From contig PFJA01000238.1 of the NCBI GenBank assembly GCA_002782905.1, positions 3,577-18,457 of the forward strand: 14,881 nucleotides of DNA, read 5' to 3'. The notes under the pieces are model-generated. The model searched no databases. It saw nothing but the letters and a program-made list of their open reading frames with translations, and was not told where the DNA came from. The translations under genes and the position numbers were made by a program. Position 1 is the stretch's first letter. Each line of letters opens with the position of its first letter. This stretch comes from Lysobacterales bacterium CG_4_10_14_3_um_filter_64_11 (GTDB lineage: Bacteria > Pseudomonadota > Gammaproteobacteria > Xanthomonadales > Xanthomonadaceae). This document shows, one piece after another, positions 14,446-14,881 of this stretch.

Positions 14446-14881
14446 TCAGGCATCAAGCGCGGCACGCAGCGGCGCCAGAAATGCGGTTGCAGCGGTTGCC
14501 GCGCCGGCACCACCGGCTTTGTCCAACGCGCTCACCAGCGCACTGCCCACCACCACGCCATCGGCAAGTGGCGCCAACGCCGCGGCACTGGCGGCATCCT
14601 TGACGCCGAAACCAACCACCACCGGCACCGAGGCCATCTGCCGCAGGCTGGCAACACGCTCGGCGACCTCGCTCGGCCGCAGGCTGTCGGCACCGGTAAC
14701 ACCAGCAAAACTGACGTAATACAAATAGCCCTGTGCTTCGCGGGCGATCCGCGCAAGGCGCTCGGCGGAAGTCGTCGGCGCCGCCAGCAACACCAGCGCC
14801 AGGCCGTGCTGGTTGAACAACACCCTTGCCTCGTGCGCCTCTTCCGGCGGCAAATCCACCAGCAGCAAGCCATCGACCCCA
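14446..14881 (-). CDS. trpA: Tryptophan synthase alpha chain, C-terminal part (5' end off the right edge)
   Basis: TrpA cleaves indole-3-glycerol phosphate to indole and glyceraldehyde-3-phosphate, and the indole passes to TrpB in the alpha2-beta2 complex. The visible 144 residues begin GVDGLLLVDLPPEEA, corresponding to the GVDSVLVADVP region of E. coli TrpA. They continue through LLAAPTTSAERLARIA, GYLYYVSFAGVTGA (loop 6 region, with GVTG), VPVVVGFGVKD and DGVVVGSALVSAL, the phosphate-binding part of the TIM barrel. The stop is at 14446-14448. The gene is cut by the window edge and there is no sign of damage. accD follows after 78 bp on the same strand, a common trpA-accD order in proteobacteria. 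Confidence 0.96.
   Translation of the reverse strand, partial: GVDGLLLVDLPPEEAHEARVLFNQHGLALVLLAAPTTSAERLARIAREAQGYLYYVSFAGVTGADSLRPSEVAERVASLRQMASVPVVVGFGVKDAASAAALAPLADGVVVGSALVSALDKAGGAGAATAATAFLAPLRAALDA

Overview
The window is a GC-rich (roughly 60-65% by eye) gammaproteobacterial chromosome segment. I infer the order Lysobacterales (Xanthomonadales), perhaps Rhodanobacteraceae. The grounds are a TrpR-fold regulator heading a his operon, a methylthioinosine-type phosphorylase beside hpt and nagZ, trpA followed by accD, and Pseudomonas/Xanthomonas-style REP palindromes. No marker gene settles the genus, so this rests on family resemblance only.

Layout. Positions 1-940 hold the head of a histidine operon on the minus strand: a TrpR/YerC-like repressor gene followed by hisG, which runs off the left edge, with an 18-bp operator-like palindrome just upstream. 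Positions 1050-1590 hold a BrnT/BrnA type II toxin-antitoxin pair on the plus strand, visibly poorer in GC than its surroundings. Positions 1770-3965 hold a 62-aa membrane protein (minus), a remnant of a dispersed repeat motif, and a 7TMR-DISM-GGDEF membrane signalling protein (plus). Positions 3981-5612 hold an AidB-like acyl-CoA dehydrogenase (minus) that meets the GGDEF gene tail to tail. Positions 5690-5900 hold a cluster of REP-like palindromes.

Positions 5904-10091 are a tight five-gene minus-strand operon, rlmD - CYTH - nagZ - hpt - MTI phosphorylase, with overlaps of 11 and 7 bp and gaps of 9 and 2 bp. Its last two genes form a logical salvage pair: the phosphorylase would release hypoxanthine, which HPRT returns to IMP. 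Positions 10092-10530 lack a gene and hold a roughly 355-bp element with long imperfect terminal inverted repeats and three nested tandem repeats inside. Positions 10531-11320 hold an AhpD-like CxxC protein and, upstream, an easily missed 52-aa four-cysteine protein. Positions 11468-14881 hold slyD, glmM, accD and the 3' part of trpA, all minus. accD and glmM overlap by ATGA.

Most of the window is core metabolism: His and Trp synthesis, fatty acid initiation, peptidoglycan precursor synthesis and recycling, purine/methylthio salvage and rRNA modification. I found no convincing unknown multi-gene defence or biosynthetic system. The points most worth following up are the inverted-repeat element at 10147-10501, the four-cysteine microprotein, the presumed his operator, and the GGDEF protein with altered active and inhibitory sites.
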